From positions 1,922,001 through 1,986,000 of the forward strand of contig WUJK01000009.1 of assembly GCA_011317545.1 (NCBI GenBank): a stretch of 64,000 nucleotides of DNA, in the 5' to 3' direction. Below are positions 1 to 13,479 of this stretch, piece by piece; within the stretch, counting starts at the first letter, position 1, and each line of letters opens with the position of its first letter. This stretch comes from Coniella vitis (taxonomy: Eukaryota > Ascomycota > Sordariomycetes > Diaporthales > Schizoparmaceae). The position numbers and the translations under genes are program-made. Below the pieces are notes generated by a model, which did not search any database, was not told where the DNA came from, and was given only the letters and a program-made list of their open reading frames with translations.

Positions 1-3000
1 TTAGTATAACCTTATTTTAGGAAAACCTTAGGTAGAAAGAGAGAGGGTAATATATATAGCTTATAAATACCGCTTAAATATTAAATAAGTAAGAGGATTA
101 AAGGTTTAGGAATAAGAATATAGTTTTAAGAACTTTAACTATACGTTTATTAATACCCTTATTATCTAAAGCGAAGTCCGGCGTATAAAATACTTAAGTA
201 CTATTTAAATAGCGCTTTTTAGTATTATAATAGCCGATATTATTAAGGCCCTATTACCGAAAATAGAATCCTCGGTTAATAAGAAACTCCCCCTAAAGTA
301 TTATAAGTTCCGGAACCTCTTCGATAAGGATATAGCTTCCGCGCTACCGCTATATAGAAAAGGAGTAGATTATAAGATTTAGCTATATAAGAAGGCGGAT
401 AGGTTTATTATAAACGCCCTATAGGGCTTATTATACGGGATATCTAGAGAAGAACTTATTATATTAAGGAAGACCCTTACCGAGCTATTCGATATAAGCT
501 ATATTAAAGCTAATAACTCCTTAATAGGAGCTCCTATAATCTTTATTAAGAAACTAGGGGGTAGCCTCCGTTTTTATATAGATTATTATATACTTAATAC
601 TATTTCGGAAGCCGATTATTACCCGCTCCCCCTTATTAAAGAGACCCTATTTAATATTATAAACGCTAAATATTTTACTAAGCTCGATATATAAATAGCG
701 TTTTATAAGCTTTATATTAAGGAAGGAGATAAGTAGAAGACTGCTTTTCGTATAAGGTATAGCTTCTTCGAATAGCTAGTAACCCCGTTCGGACTTATAA
801 GCGCTCCTATAACGTTTTAACGCTATATTAATAATACTTTATACCCCTACCTAGATATCTTCTATTTAATTTATATCGATAATATTCTAATATATACCGA
901 CGGTACGGCTAAAAACTATTAAGTAAAGGTAAAGCTAGTATTATACGCTTTCGAAGTAATAGGTCTAAATTTAGATATTATTAAATATAAATTCAGCGTA
1001 ACCGAGACGAAGTACTTAGGCTTTATTATCGAAGCGGGGGTAAGGATTTATATAAACCCTAAGAAAGTATATATTATATACGATTAAGAGGCTCCGAAAA
1101 TAGTTAAGGGAGTCTATAGCTTCCTAAGATTTATAAACTTTTATTATTAGTTTTATCGCTAATTATTCCGAAGTTATAAGGCCCCTCCTAGCCTTAATTA
1201 AGAAGGGGGTTTTATTTAGATTTAGGGAGTAGGAAGAAGCTATATTCGAATAGCTAAAGCGTTTCTTTATTAATAAGCTTATATTCGCCTAATAGGATCC
1301 GGATAAGGAGATAATACTAAAAGCGGATTATTTTAGATATTTATTAAGCGGCTACCTCTCTTAAAGGGATAAGTATAATATCCTCTACCTAATAATATAT
1401 TACTTATACCGCTTAAGCCCTATAGAATATAATTATAAGATTTATAATAAGGAATTATTAGCTATTATTAATTACTTAAGAATATAGGATATAAAGCTTA
1501 AAGGTATTATACTACTATTTATAATTTACTCGGATTATAAGAACCTCGAATATTTTATAATATTATAGCGTTTTACCGAAAGGTAGATCCGCTAATCCGA
1601 GATAATAGCTTATTTTTAATACTATTTAATCTACTATATAAGAATAGCTAGTAAGCGTTTAAACGCCCTCTTAAGGAGGGAATAGGATATACTATATAAT
1701 ATATCTAATAAACGCTTTACTAATAGGTAAATCTAGCTTTTACTATCGATAAAGATAAGCTAAGTTATAATATATAATAAGCTATTCCTAATAAATAATA
1801 AGGTTTTTATATAAGAGGAGCTCTAACGCTTATAAGACGATACTACCTTACGTAATAAGGTATATTCCTAGCTTATAAGTATAATTTATAGGGGTAAACG
1901 CTCTTTTCCCCCTTATCTATAGATATCTAAAGGTAAGCCTATTAAGGTATTTATAATAGAGTATTCGATCGATAAGAAAGGATTACTTAAGTTCTATAAA
2001 TAGCTTTAATTACCGGATTAGGAACCCCTATATACTAAACTAACGTAGAATATCTATAATTCTACCCTATCTAACTACCTAAGGAGGGATATTATTATTA
2101 TAATAATAATAAGGGGCTATTTCTAATTAAGTATATATTATAATATTCGGCGGTTTATATAAAATTATAATATCTATAAATATAAGACGGTATAGAGATA
2201 TTAGAGGAAGGGCCTTCTTAAACCCCTATTAATACCTAAGCGGGTATAAAGTAAGTTATCCGTAGATTTTATAATTAACCTCCCTTATAAGGACGATATA
2301 AAAGAGGCTTATTTAATAATAATTATAAACCGATTAACGAAAGCTATTATACTCGAAGCTATATATAGTATAAACGCGGAAGTATATATAGAGCGGTTCT
2401 TATACTATTATTAGCGGTTCTATAGTTTCCCTAAGGTAATAGTTAATAACCGAAGCTCGAATTAAGTAAGAGGGTTTTAACGCCGATTATATAAGCTTAT
2501 AAAGATAAAATAATACCTAAATACCGCTTTCTACCTATAAACGGATAAAACTATAGAAAAGGTAAACTAAAAGGTTATAAACTACCTCCGAGTATTCGTT
2601 ATATATATATAATTAGATTAGCCGATACTCTTATCCGGCGCTTAACTAGCTATTAATAATAGGGATATTAATATAATTAGCCTTAGCCTATTTTTTATCC
2701 TATACGGTTATTATATAGATTTAATCGAATAGGTAGAGTATAGTATATTATTAGTATAAGCGCTTAGAATTTAGGCTAAGAACTTCGTTTAACGGCTTAA
2801 AGATATAACTACTTTTATTTAAGCTATAATAATAATCGTATAATAATAAATAGAAGAATTTATAAATAAGTTATAAATAGTTATAGAGCGGTTTATTAAG
2901 GGCGATAAAGTTTAGCTCTCCTTATAAAATATTATTATCGACCGCCCTTTAAAGAAGTTAGCTTAGCTATATAAGAAGTATACCGTAATATACGTTATTA

Positions 3001-3410
3001 GCCCTTATATAATAGAATTAGATATCCCGCCGGGTATTTACCCTTATTTCTATATAGATCTCCTAATTCGAGCTATATAAGACCTACTCCCGTTATAAGT
3101 ATAGAGAGAATACCGGCTTAACCCTATTATAGTTAAAGAGGGAAAGGAACCCGAGTATTAAATAGAAAGTATTATTAGAATATATAATAAGCCGTATAAA
3201 GGCTATACGAAAACGGACGAAACGCTATAATACGAAATCCTAGTTAAATAGGTTAGATAGGATTAGCTAGATTAATAGCCGTTATCCGAATTTAAAGATA
3301 TAATTACTCTTAAGGAGTTCGAATAATACTACGGTAATATTATAAGTTATAATAGCCTAAAGTTATAGAAAAGAAGAGCGGGGAAATTAAATATTATAGA
3401 TAAAAAGAAA
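1..3410 (+). pseudogene. Gypsy copy 1 pol relic (RT, RNase H, integrase, chromo-like tail)
   Basis: The reverse transcriptase lies at about 300-950. The catalytic YxDD-type box reads YIDNILIY at about 871-895, where the Asn is a RIP product of Asp. It is followed by a stretch ending ETKYLGFIIEAG, typical of Gypsy RT. RNase H follows at about 1240-1560. The integrase core at about 2220-2480 reads VDFIINLPYKDD and later NRLTKAIILEA, then FPKVIVNNRSSN, where a D-R-G-S-N integrase signature is expected. A basic, chromodomain-like tail occupies about 3120-3350. Stops are almost all TAA/TAG. The protease was not located. Family assignment rests on the order RT, RNase H, integrase, which separates Ty3/Gypsy from Ty1/Copia. 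Confidence 0.88.
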
Positions 3411-4871
3411 ACTATATACGAAACGCGCGCTAATATAACTACCTATTTATCCTCGCTTACCTCCTCCTTATTATTAGAATTACTCTCTTTAGTTTTATTA
3501 GAATAAGGGTTATTATTAATATTATACTTCGCTTTAATATTAACTAAGCCCTTACCCTTACTACCCCCCTTTATAAGCTTTACTAATAGGTTAATAATAT
3601 CCTTTAGCGCTACCGCTTAATAGTATATAAGCTTATAGCTATAGCGTTAATATAAAGTTAATAGGATATAAGTAAGGAAGGAGTAATAGGTATATATATT
3701 ACGGGTATACTTATTATTTAATAACCGGACCTTATTATAACTAGCCTAAATCTTATTTAACTTAGGTAGATAGTTATAAGTATAGCGTATAACGAAAGCG
3801 GTAAGGGCTTAGGGGTAGAGAGTATTTAGAGTAAATAAATACGGGAAGGCGCGAATAGAGAAGGAGTAATATATATTAGGGTTAGAAGTATTATAAGTAA
3901 GGGAATAGTTAATTATAATAATAATAATAATATATATTTCGTTAATCTAATAAAAGGGGGTATAGGAGTAGCCGGAGTTCTTACCCTTTTTATTTATCCT
4001 ATAGGGGAAATAATAGGCGCCGGCTATAATAGTTAATAAGCTATAAAGAAGTAAAGGAAGCGCTATTTACTAATACTATAAAAGTAGAGGAAAAGGGGGT
4101 TCTTAGAAGCCCTTATAATATAAAGTAGATATTACTCGTCCCTAATATCTTTAGGGAGGATAATATAAGGTTAGAGCTATAGGTTAATAGCGATAATACT
4201 CTAAATAAGCTTATTAATAGCCTTATCGAGCTAGGTAGCGGTAGGGGTAAGGATAATAGCGGTAAAAGTAGTAATAAGCGTAATAAGAGTAGTTATAGCT
4301 ATAGCTATAGGTATTACCGCTATAAGAGTAGCTATAAAGCTTATAGTAATAATAGGGGCGGTAATAATAGATATAGCGGTAGGAGCTATATTAGCTTACT
4401 TAGAGTAAGTAGTAACGTTTATACTATTAATAGAACTAAATATAAGTAAAGGATAAATAGGGAAGGCGCGATATTTACCTTATTATTATAGGGGTTAGTT
4501 TTATATAACTTATAAGGGCTTTAGTTTAGTTAAGAGGAAGGAATAACCCTTAAAGTAGGGGTTAAAGGGGTATTTATATTTTTTCAAAGCTTTAAGAGTA
4601 AAGATATTATATCTATAACCGCCTATTAAGTTAAAGGCGTTACTATTATTCTATTAACGAATAATAGGCGGTAGAACTTATAAACTTGCCGATAGCTAGG
4701 TTAAAGGGAGCTCTATAGATATAAGACTCCTTTTATACTTACTAAGTACGAGGATAAGGCTCCTTTAATAGGGTAAGCGGGTATAGCGGTATTACGTTAT
4801 TATACTTTTTAGATAGCTATTATACTATATATAGCTCTATAGGAGGGCGTTCGGCTTAAGCAGGGGGGTGA

Positions 4872-5210
4872 TATTATAAGCCTACGGGTAAATATATAGC
4901 TTCGGTATATTAGGGTATAAAGCCTTAGTTAGTATATTCCCTTCTTATCTAGAGACTAATATTATATAAGCGCTAGATAAGAGTATCTTCCGAATAGCTT
5001 ATAAGCTATATAAAAGACTATTAATAATAAGACCCGTATCGACGGTAGACCTATAAAAAACTCTATCTATAGGTAGATCTTAAACGTAAGAGCTATTTAA
5101 GAGCAGCTCTTACGCCGCTATATAGATACTACTTTTATTTCTCTCCTTAAGTTAGTTAATAATAGAAATTAGGATCGAAACTACGAACGCTCTCTCGATG
5201 CCCGTTTATA
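4872..5210 (+). repeat. 3' LTR of Gypsy copy 1 (339 bp)
   Basis: The LTR starts TATTATAAGCCTAC directly after the purine-rich tract and a TGA trinucleotide, and ends CCCGTTTATA. Its boundaries were set by alignment to the two LTRs of the inverted copy. All three come out at exactly 339 bp. The terminal TA...TA is read as a RIP-altered TG...CA. Confidence 0.85.
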
Positions 5211-5742
5211 TATAGTTACCAGACGTTAGATGTCGGCCGAGACTAGTTCCGAAGCCGTACTATATATATACTATACGTCGATTATACTAGCGATAACCTT
5301 ACTAGTATAGTAGCCTAAGGGCGCTATACTAGAGAGCTAGCTAGTTACTAAGCTACTAATATAGCGTAAACGTCCTTATAGTAGTATAGAGTAGTAGCTT
5401 AAAACGTACTAGAGATATACCTTAAGGCGTCTGCTATTATTAATCTATAAAAGTACGTATCCTTCTACTAATAGTAGCTAGCCCTTTATCTATAGTTATA
5501 GATAATAGCTATTATAGCTAGTTATACCCCTACTATTATTAATAATAGGGGTATAGCGCCCTTTGCTATATTTCTCCTACGCCTATTATAGCTCGTCTAA
5601 ACTCCCTCCTCCTTCTCCCTTCTCCCCCCTCCTTTCTTAATCTATTATATAATAGTATAATAGTATTACTAGCTATCGCCGCCGCCGTATTATACTCCCC
5701 TCTATAATCCTAAGCATAGCAACTACTATTATTACTACTATA
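5211..5742. other. Spacer after Gypsy copy 1, with pyrimidine-rich leader
   Basis: About 530 bp of RIP-mutated sequence without a recognisable domain. It contains an imperfect palindrome around 5524-5552 (ACCCCTA with its inverse AGGGGT around an ATT/AAT core). From about 5590 to 5640 a strongly pyrimidine-rich run (CTCCCTCCTCC type) resembles a fungal promoter or 5' leader for the relic gene that follows. Confidence 0.5.
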
Positions 5743-7230
5743 ATACCTCCTAAGAAAGGAAGTAAGCGTATCTACCTTTCCTAATCGAATACTAGGACTT
5801 ATAATAGTCTATTAACATTTTAAATTATTATATAGCTAAGTATACTAAAGCGCGCTATACTACGAATACTATTAATACCCGTATAGCTAAGAAACGTATA
5901 ATACTCCTATTAATCTATATAAATTAGCCTAAGCTCCTATAAATACCGTATCTAATACTATTATAAAGTAGTATAACCTTCCTACTAAATACCTATATAA
6001 ATAGTATAATAAGCGTAATATACTACGCTAAAGCTAAGTTCTAATACTACTAATTAACTACTACTAATAGGTATATTTACTAATAGAAGCTACCGCTATT
6101 AAAAGGGGTATTACCCCCGTAATATATAGCGTACTCCTATATAGCGCTATAAAGCCGATTACTAATATACTTAATAGTAATAACTACGTTTATAATAAAG
6201 ACGAGGGTAGTAAAGATATCCTATAAAAGGCCCTTAATAATACCCTCGAGCTCGAGGATAAGGATAAGGGTAATACCGAGGGTGCTAAGGATAATACTAA
6301 TAGCGAAGATAAGGTAAACTTATTCTAAGATAGCTAGGAATAAGCCGAAAATACCTTTAATAATAAAGAGCCTACCTCTAATATATATACTAGTAATAAT
6401 AACGCCGAGGAGGACGATAAAGAGGCCTATTAGGATAAAGCTAACGACGATAGTAACTATATTACTAATAGTAATACTAATTATACCTATATAGACGATA
6501 GTAGTAATAATAGTAATAGTAGTAATAATAATAATATCGGTATCGCCCGTATTACTACTACCGGTAATACTAGTAATAAACGCCTTATACCTACCTCTGC
6601 TCTTACTAATACTCTTACTACTAAGAAGTAGCGTTCTATTATTATTATTAATAGTAATAACGCTAAGGCTAGGGCTATTAAAATAGCAGCTCTTATTAAA
6701 GCTAATCCTCCTCGTATTACCCGTATTACTAACGCCCCTATTATTACTAATATTTAGCCTAAGGCTAAAACTAATAAGAAGAAGATTAGTATTATTAGGA
6801 ATAAGGGTAAAGCTATTACTCTTATTACTCCTATTAAGCGTAAGAAGATATAAAAAGCTAGTAAAGCTACTCCTAATAGCCGTTATATCGTAACTTAGCG
6901 CGATATACCTTACGAGTAATATCTAATCTCGGTAATTACCGGTAAATCGCTTAGTAATTATTAGGATATCGAGGGTAATACCCGCTATTAGCGCTATTAG
7001 TATAAGGGCTATACCCTTTTAGCTAACTACTTAGTAACCGTTAGCTACTAGCTATATAACGCCCTATAGGAGGGTAAGGATAATACCCCCTATTATATTA
7101 CTATTCGTATAGCTAAGGAGGCTTATAATAAAATATTAGCGGAGGGCCTTACTAAGTTATTTAGTAAGTCGGAGGGGGAAGTAGAGCCGGTTATATAGCC
7201 TTAGAAACGCCCCCGCTATATCCTACCCCG
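5743..7230 (+). pseudogene. RIP-destroyed coding gene of unknown function
   Basis: The likely start is now ATA at 5743 (former ATG), giving the N-terminus PPKKGSKR. The middle, about 6170-6560, is acidic and Asn/Ser/Glu-rich (for example ELEDKDKGNTEG). Then comes a basic stretch about 6560-6900 rich in Lys, Ile and Thr, and a more ordered C-terminal part, about 6880-7230, containing RDIPYEQYLISVITGK. In that last part several Tyr codons could be former Cys codons (TGT/TGC to TAT/TAC), so a Cys-rich motif is possible. The frame is interrupted by RIP-type stops and I did not resolve one continuous frame from start to end. I recognise no family. Because RIP acts on duplications, it was presumably present in more than one copy, either as a transposon ORF or a duplicated host gene. 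Confidence 0.5.
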
Positions 7231-7699
7231 CTATTACTAATAGTAATAGTACTAGCTATAATACTAGCCCTAATAATACTAGTACTAGGCTATTATAGCT
7301 ACTACTATTACTATTAGTACTAATACTACCTATAAGTAGGAATACGCCCTTAGCGCTATAAGCTTATTATAATTACTTCCCGGCCTAATTACCCCTACCC
7401 TAAGTATTCCCGCCGACTACCGTACCGCGCTATACGCCCTTAATAACGCTATACGCTAGGTAATCGACCGTATATAGTTTAATATACTTTAGCCCTAGAT
7501 AACCTATAGTACGGCTATAAACTACCCTAATAGCTAATAGTATAAGATCCTAATTAGACTCGCTTTCCTATAAAGTAATAGACCGTATTATACCTACTAT
7601 ATATATAATAGTAAGGGTATTATTTATAGAGAATCTTTATAAACTACTTCTAAGAAGGTAGATTATACCTAATAATCTATAAATACCCTCTATAAGTAC

Positions 7700-10600
7700 G
7701 TTTCGCGGAAAGGGGTATTAGGGGGCCCGGCTAGGCCCTCCGGCTAATCCCGCTACCTCCGCTTAGCTACCGTATAATATACCTAGTATCAAGGCGAAAG
7801 CTTATTAGAATAGCCTATTCTATAATAGCGGCTTATCCTTAGCCGGCTAAACCGATAATAATATACTTTAAAGTCGCTATAATTAATCTTTATAGCTATA
7901 AAGAGAGCTAATTATTAATAGCTTAGCGAAAGGGCCGGCTATACTATAATACGAAAGCTTAGCCCCTAAGCGCTATACTAGTTAGATAAGATTACCTACT
8001 AATATATTTACTATATCTTCTTAGAGCTCCTAATTCCCTCTCGATATAGGGTCCGTATACCCGAAGTAATAGGGCTTATTATCCGCCTTATTAGGGAGAG
8101 TATTATACCCCTTTTTATAAAGGTATCTATAAGCTCGTTCCTAGCTATACCTATATAACTAAGGCTTTAGAGGATAATTACTAACCGTCCCTTTATAAGG
8201 TATTACTTATAAAAGGCCTAAAAGCTTCGGAAAGCTTATTATAAGGTAATAGGTATATTACCCCGTAATCCCTAGATAACCGAGGTGCTATTTATATAGA
8301 TAAATACCGCTAATAGTATTATTTCTAGCGCTAGTTATAATCCTATAAGCGCCCTAACCGCTTCGGTATCGAAAACGTATAAATACTTATAGAATACCCT
8401 AATAGTAGTAATAATAAATATTCTATCCCTTATTATAATATACTTATAGCCTACCCTATACTTAGGTCCCTCCTAAACCTTAGAACTATCCGTATATATT
8501 ACTATAATATCCGGTAATAGGGTTATATACTATATATTATAATATATAGCTACTTCCTCCTTAGGGTAACCGATATTAGGGTTTAATATAATACGGTTAG
8601 AATACCGGGGGGTTAATAGGGCCGGCTTAAGTATAATAGGAAAGCTATATATAACGTTTATAAAGCGTATATTAAATACCCTAAGGTTATATCCTATAAG
8701 AGCGTATATCCGTTTATAAAAGGGGTACCTTATATCTAGTAGAGTATATTATAAGCCGGCCCGGTAAACCGCCGCTCCTAGCGTAAGCCTAGCTATAAAG
8801 AGGCCCGCTTTATAAAGGGCTACTATTATATATACCGTCCTTTACGCTGGTAATACCCCTTTAGCGCCCTTTACTAGTAGTTAATCCGCTTTCTTAAGCT
8901 ATACTATAAGCATATAGCCCGGTCGAAACTAAGCGTCCGCTATATATATAAGTATCGAGATAAGTATTACCGTAACCGCTTTATAAAGGGATACTATAGG
9001 GGGGCTATATTATACCTTCCTAAGGCTCCTAAGGTAAGCTATAATCTTTACTATCTTATAAACCCTTTCCTTAATATACCTCCTACTTATAAAATACTTA
9101 TTAAATTAGAATCCTAGTTAGCGGAAGCTAGCTACCTTAGAATAAAAGGGTATATTAGTAATAGGCTTTATACGCCTACCGCTTATTATAATAGCCGGCT
9201 ATATTACTTCCCTACGCCTTAAGAAGTAGAAAACTTCCGTCTTCTCCGCTATAAACTATACTATATTCCTCGAAGCCTAATTATTAACGCTCGCTATATC
9301 CGTTTCTAATAGTACTATATTTTTCTCTATACTATTAGATATATAAAGGAAGAGAATATTATCCGTATAGTAGAAATACCTATTACTACCCTATAGAATA
9401 AGTTTAGAGAGGTAGATTATATATAATACCGGCGAGAAAAGCAAGCCCTAGGATATACCGTATTTTACCGAGGAGAAACCTATCGTTAACCTATCTAAGC
9501 GGACCCGTATTAGCTATACTATTAGGAAGAAGGTTATTAAACTTAATAATAGGAGTAGGAAACTAAGGACTTATAGCTATATAATTAATCTATTAGGGAG
9601 GATAATATTAAACGCCCCTTATATATCCCTAGTTACTATTATAATAACCTACCCTCGGGAGAGTATTAGCTCGACGTTATATATAAATATTATTATAAGG
9701 TTTATTATAGAGCGTTTTAATAACGCTCTATAATACTATAGGTTAAGGACCCCTTTAGTAAGTAGGATTTAGGAGAGCCTATATATAATTAGCCTCTTAA
9801 GCCCCTTAGAAAAGGTAGAAAGGAGAATAATAAGCTTATATAACGTAGGGCTACCTATATCCCTTTTACCCGGCTTAGGGTATATCGATACCTTAATATA
9901 ACGCTAAGGTAGAGGAAAGTAACTTATAATAAGGTAATAATTATAAAGCCGAATTAGAAGGGGGCTAATACTATCCTAATACTTCTTTAATAGGGATATT
10001 AAGGCGTTATCTACCCCGGGAAAGGTAAACTTAACTTAGATAATATACTCCTTTACCTCCTTAGGTATAGCTATATAACCTTATTAGAAATAAGCTTTAA
10101 AAGTATCCTAGCCCTTAAGCGGGTCTTTAATTAAGTTATTATCCCTAAAGAACCGCTATAGAATCTTATCCTATAATAAGCTTACTTTCTTAATAGGGTC
10201 CTTATATAATATACTATCCCCTATATATAATAGGGGAGCTTATAATAATATAACTAGCTTATACTACCCTACTATCCCGAAGATATTTATATCTAAAGCT
10301 ATTATATTAATCCTACCCTATTAAAAGGCTTACCGATATATTCGAATAGCCCCTTTAAAGGTATTCCTAGCTACCTAGAACTCCCTTAAGTAAATCCGAT
10401 AACTATATCGGGCCCTAATATACGCCCGGTATACCTCCTTTACCCTATTATCTTACTAAGGGGCTTAGGAGTAAGGTTATAACTACCGCCCTATTACCTT
10501 TAGGGCCCTTCCCTAGAGGTAATCTAAGCGGGCTACCTAATCGTTTAGAAAAGCCGGGCTTTCTATTTATAAAAGGGGCGGTATATCTATTAGCCCTATT

Positions 10601-12560
10601 TCTAAAAGGCCCTTAAAGGCTAGGAGGGATTATAAGTCTACCTATAGCTATACCGGTTATTCCTAAGGGAGTAGAGGATTATTACCGATAATCGTAATAA
10701 GGGTCTTATAGTTAAAGCTAATATATAGGTTAGGAGTAACCTTTATAACTATATTTAAAATATTAAAGAAGATTAGGTTAAAGATCCCCCCTTAGATATA
10801 TATAGGGATACCCGGGGTATTTATAAAGAATATATCTCTAAATAATACCTAATCTTTAACTTAGTTATTACCCCTTTTATTAAGCTTACCCGGCTTATAA
10901 GGGGTATAAATTATATTAAAATCGCCCCTAACTATTTATCTCTATATAGGTAGACTATTTAGTATATAATCGAATATTATATCCTCCTTAAGCGCCCGGT
11001 AAACGTTAATTAAAAGGACCCCTAATACCTTTAGCTAGAATCTATCCCTTATAATAAGGGGCTATTACTATTTTATATATAGCCTATAACCCCGTTATAT
11101 ATATATTAGGACCCGGGGCTTATTACCGAGTAACTCCTACCGCCTTTCCTTATAATAAGCTATCGGATCCCCTCCTTAATTATCTACCGGCGAGAAAAGC
11201 TTATAAGTAGGATACCTTTAAGTTCTTATATTATATATCGTATATAGCTCCTAAACCTATATTATATCTACCCCCTATTTAATATAAAGTATTAGTAGTA
11301 TAATATAAGTAGACTATTTCTTCCCTATATTCGCTTAAGCGATTATAAAAGGAGCCCCCCGGCTATCGGAAGGGTATATCCTACTTATATATAAGGGGAG
11401 TAGTAATATTTAAGCCCCCCTAGGAGCTAAGGATTATAACTATATCGTTATCGTCCTTAACTATATCCGTTAGGGGTATAGGCTTTCTCTTTATAACGGG
11501 GCTAAGACCCTCCGAAGGTAATATACTAGCCGGGTCGAGCTATAAGCGCTATTATAAGCCGGTCGGTAGTATATAATTACGGATATTATTATAAGGCCGC
11601 TTCCGGGAGAGGCTTTTAATAGATAGCTACTCTATAAGCTTAATAGGGGGTTAAGGCTCCCGCTAGCTATTAATAATATCTATAGCCGTATTTATATCGT
11701 TATAATAAGCCTTACCCGTATTCCTAATCCTCTTAAGCTTAAAGATAAACGGGTAATAAAGCTACTTATTAACTATTATAAGGGCGGTAGTATATCTAGG
11801 GTAGCTAGAGCGGATAGGCCTATAGTAATTAATATACCTAGGGGGAAGCGTATAAACCTCCCCTTCCTAAATATATTAGGCGTTAGAGTAAGTAGGGTAC
11901 CGCCTACTCCTTATATAACGCTTAGTTAAATAATAGCTAAGATAACTATCCGTATAGAAAGAGAGCTTCTCCGTTTTTTATACTAGCCGGGTATAGGGTA
12001 GGTTAAAGACCTAAAAGGGTTATACTTTATATAAAAAGGATACTAGCTAGATAGTAATACCTATAATAAGGTTATATCCGTTTATAGAAAGCTTATAAGA
12101 AATAAGCTTAACTCCCGTTTATATTATAGCCTCCTCCTAGATATACTCCTTAGGAGAAACCCTCTAATAGGTAAAGGGGTTATAAAGCTCCCTCGGAACC
12201 CCGGTTATTATATAGGTAACCTAGGTTTATAGTATAATCGCCGAGGACGCTTATATTAGCTCTAATAGCTTATCCTTTATAGGGTTAGCGAAAAGCCTAT
12301 CCCGAACCTCTTTATTAGTAAAGCGTAGAGCTTAGCCGATAGGGGTTTTAGTAACTACCGCTATATTAATTATAGGGATCTAAAGCCGAGTATAAATACC
12401 TAGCTTAAATCCCTAAAGGGGTAAGCTTATAAGCGTATTATAAGGGGTAGCCCTAAGGAGGATCCTTATATCCTATCCCCGCTACCGGCCGTATTAGGGG
12501 CCGGATTTTCGAATATAGCGAGCCGGCTCCGCCGGGAGCCTAGCGGCCGCGCTTATAACG
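7700..12560 (-). mobile_element. LINE-type (non-LTR) retrotransposon relic, Tad1/I-like
   Basis: On the minus strand a reverse transcriptase is legible at about 9200-9470. A segment with GLLFSPVLYIIYLSKLIL (LINE RT motif before the active site) is followed by YYTDNILFLYIS, where YTDN is a RIP-altered YxDD box, and then EKTEVFYFLR. Further downstream, at about 8490-8515, VIYTDSSKV matches the N-terminal YTDGS-type motif of a LINE-borne RNase H. The order RT then RNase H, with no LTRs found and no integrase seen, fits the fungal Tad1/I group. The stretch 10300-12560 should hold the endonuclease and ORF1; I did not identify motifs there. Exact ends and target duplications are not resolved. All frames are broken by RIP. 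Confidence 0.75.
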
Positions 12561-12592
12561 ATAGCCTAGCTTCGACCTTACTAGGGGTATTA

Positions 12593-12931
12593 TATAAACG
12601 GGTATCGAGAGAGCGTTCGCAGTTTCGATCCTAATTTCTATTATTAACTAACTTAAGGAGAGAAATAAATATAGTATCTATATAGCGGCGCGAGAGCTGC
12701 TCTTAAATAGCTCTTACGTTTAGAATCTACCTATAGATAGAGTTTTTTATAGATTTACCGTCGATACGGGTCCTATTACCGATAATCTTTTATATAGCTT
12801 ATAAGCTATTCGGAAGATACTCTTATTTAGCGCTTATATAATATTAATCTCTAAACGAGAAGGGAATATACTAACTAAGGCTTTATACCCTAGTATACCG
12901 AAGCCGTATATTTACCTATAGGCCTATAATA
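12593..12931 (-). repeat. 3' LTR of Gypsy copy 2 (339 bp)
   Basis: Read on the minus strand it starts TATTATAGGCC and ends CCCGTTTATA. It aligns over its whole length to 4872-5210 and 19516-19854. Most differences are C/T or G/A transitions, as expected from RIP. Confidence 0.88.
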
Positions 12932-13479
12932 TTACCCCCCCGCTTAAGCCGAACGCCCTCTTATAGAGCTATATATAATATAATAGCTATTTAAAAAGTA
13001 TAATAATATAACGCTATTATACCCGCTTACCCTATTAAAGGAGCTTTATCCTTATACCTAGCGAGTATAAAAGGAGTTTTATATTTATAAAGCTCCCTTT
13101 AACCTAGCTCTCGGCGAATCTATAAATTCTACCGCTTATTATTTATTAATAGAATAATAATAACGCCCTTAACTTAATAAACGGTTATAAATATAATATC
13201 TTTACTCTTTAAAACTTCGAAAAAATATAAATACCCCCTTAACCCCTACTCTAGGGGTTATTCCTTCCTCTTAATTAAATTAGAGCCCTTATAAGTTATA
13301 TAAAACTAACCCTTATAATAATAAGGTAAATATCGCGCTTTCCCTATTTATTCTCTACTTATACTTAGCTCTACTAATAATATAAATATTATTATTCGCT
13401 CTAAATAAGCTAGTATAGCTCTTACCGCTATACTTACTACCGCTACCCCCGCTATTACTATAAGCTCTATAGCTATTCC

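Larger units (their letters stand above)
1..5210 (+). mobile_element. Ty3/Gypsy LTR retrotransposon, copy 1 (cut by window edge, RIP-dead)
   Basis: This is the 3' part of a Gypsy element on the plus strand, collinear with the inverted copy at 12593-19854. Base 1 here corresponds to about 17802 there, so about 2.05 kb of its 5' end lies outside the window. In order it holds a reverse transcriptase, RNase H, integrase, a chromodomain-like tail, about 1.4 kb of further sequence that may hold an antisense ORF, a purine-rich tract ending in GGGGGG before 4872, and a 339-bp 3' LTR. Every frame is broken by RIP-type stops, so it is not autonomous. Confidence 0.9.
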
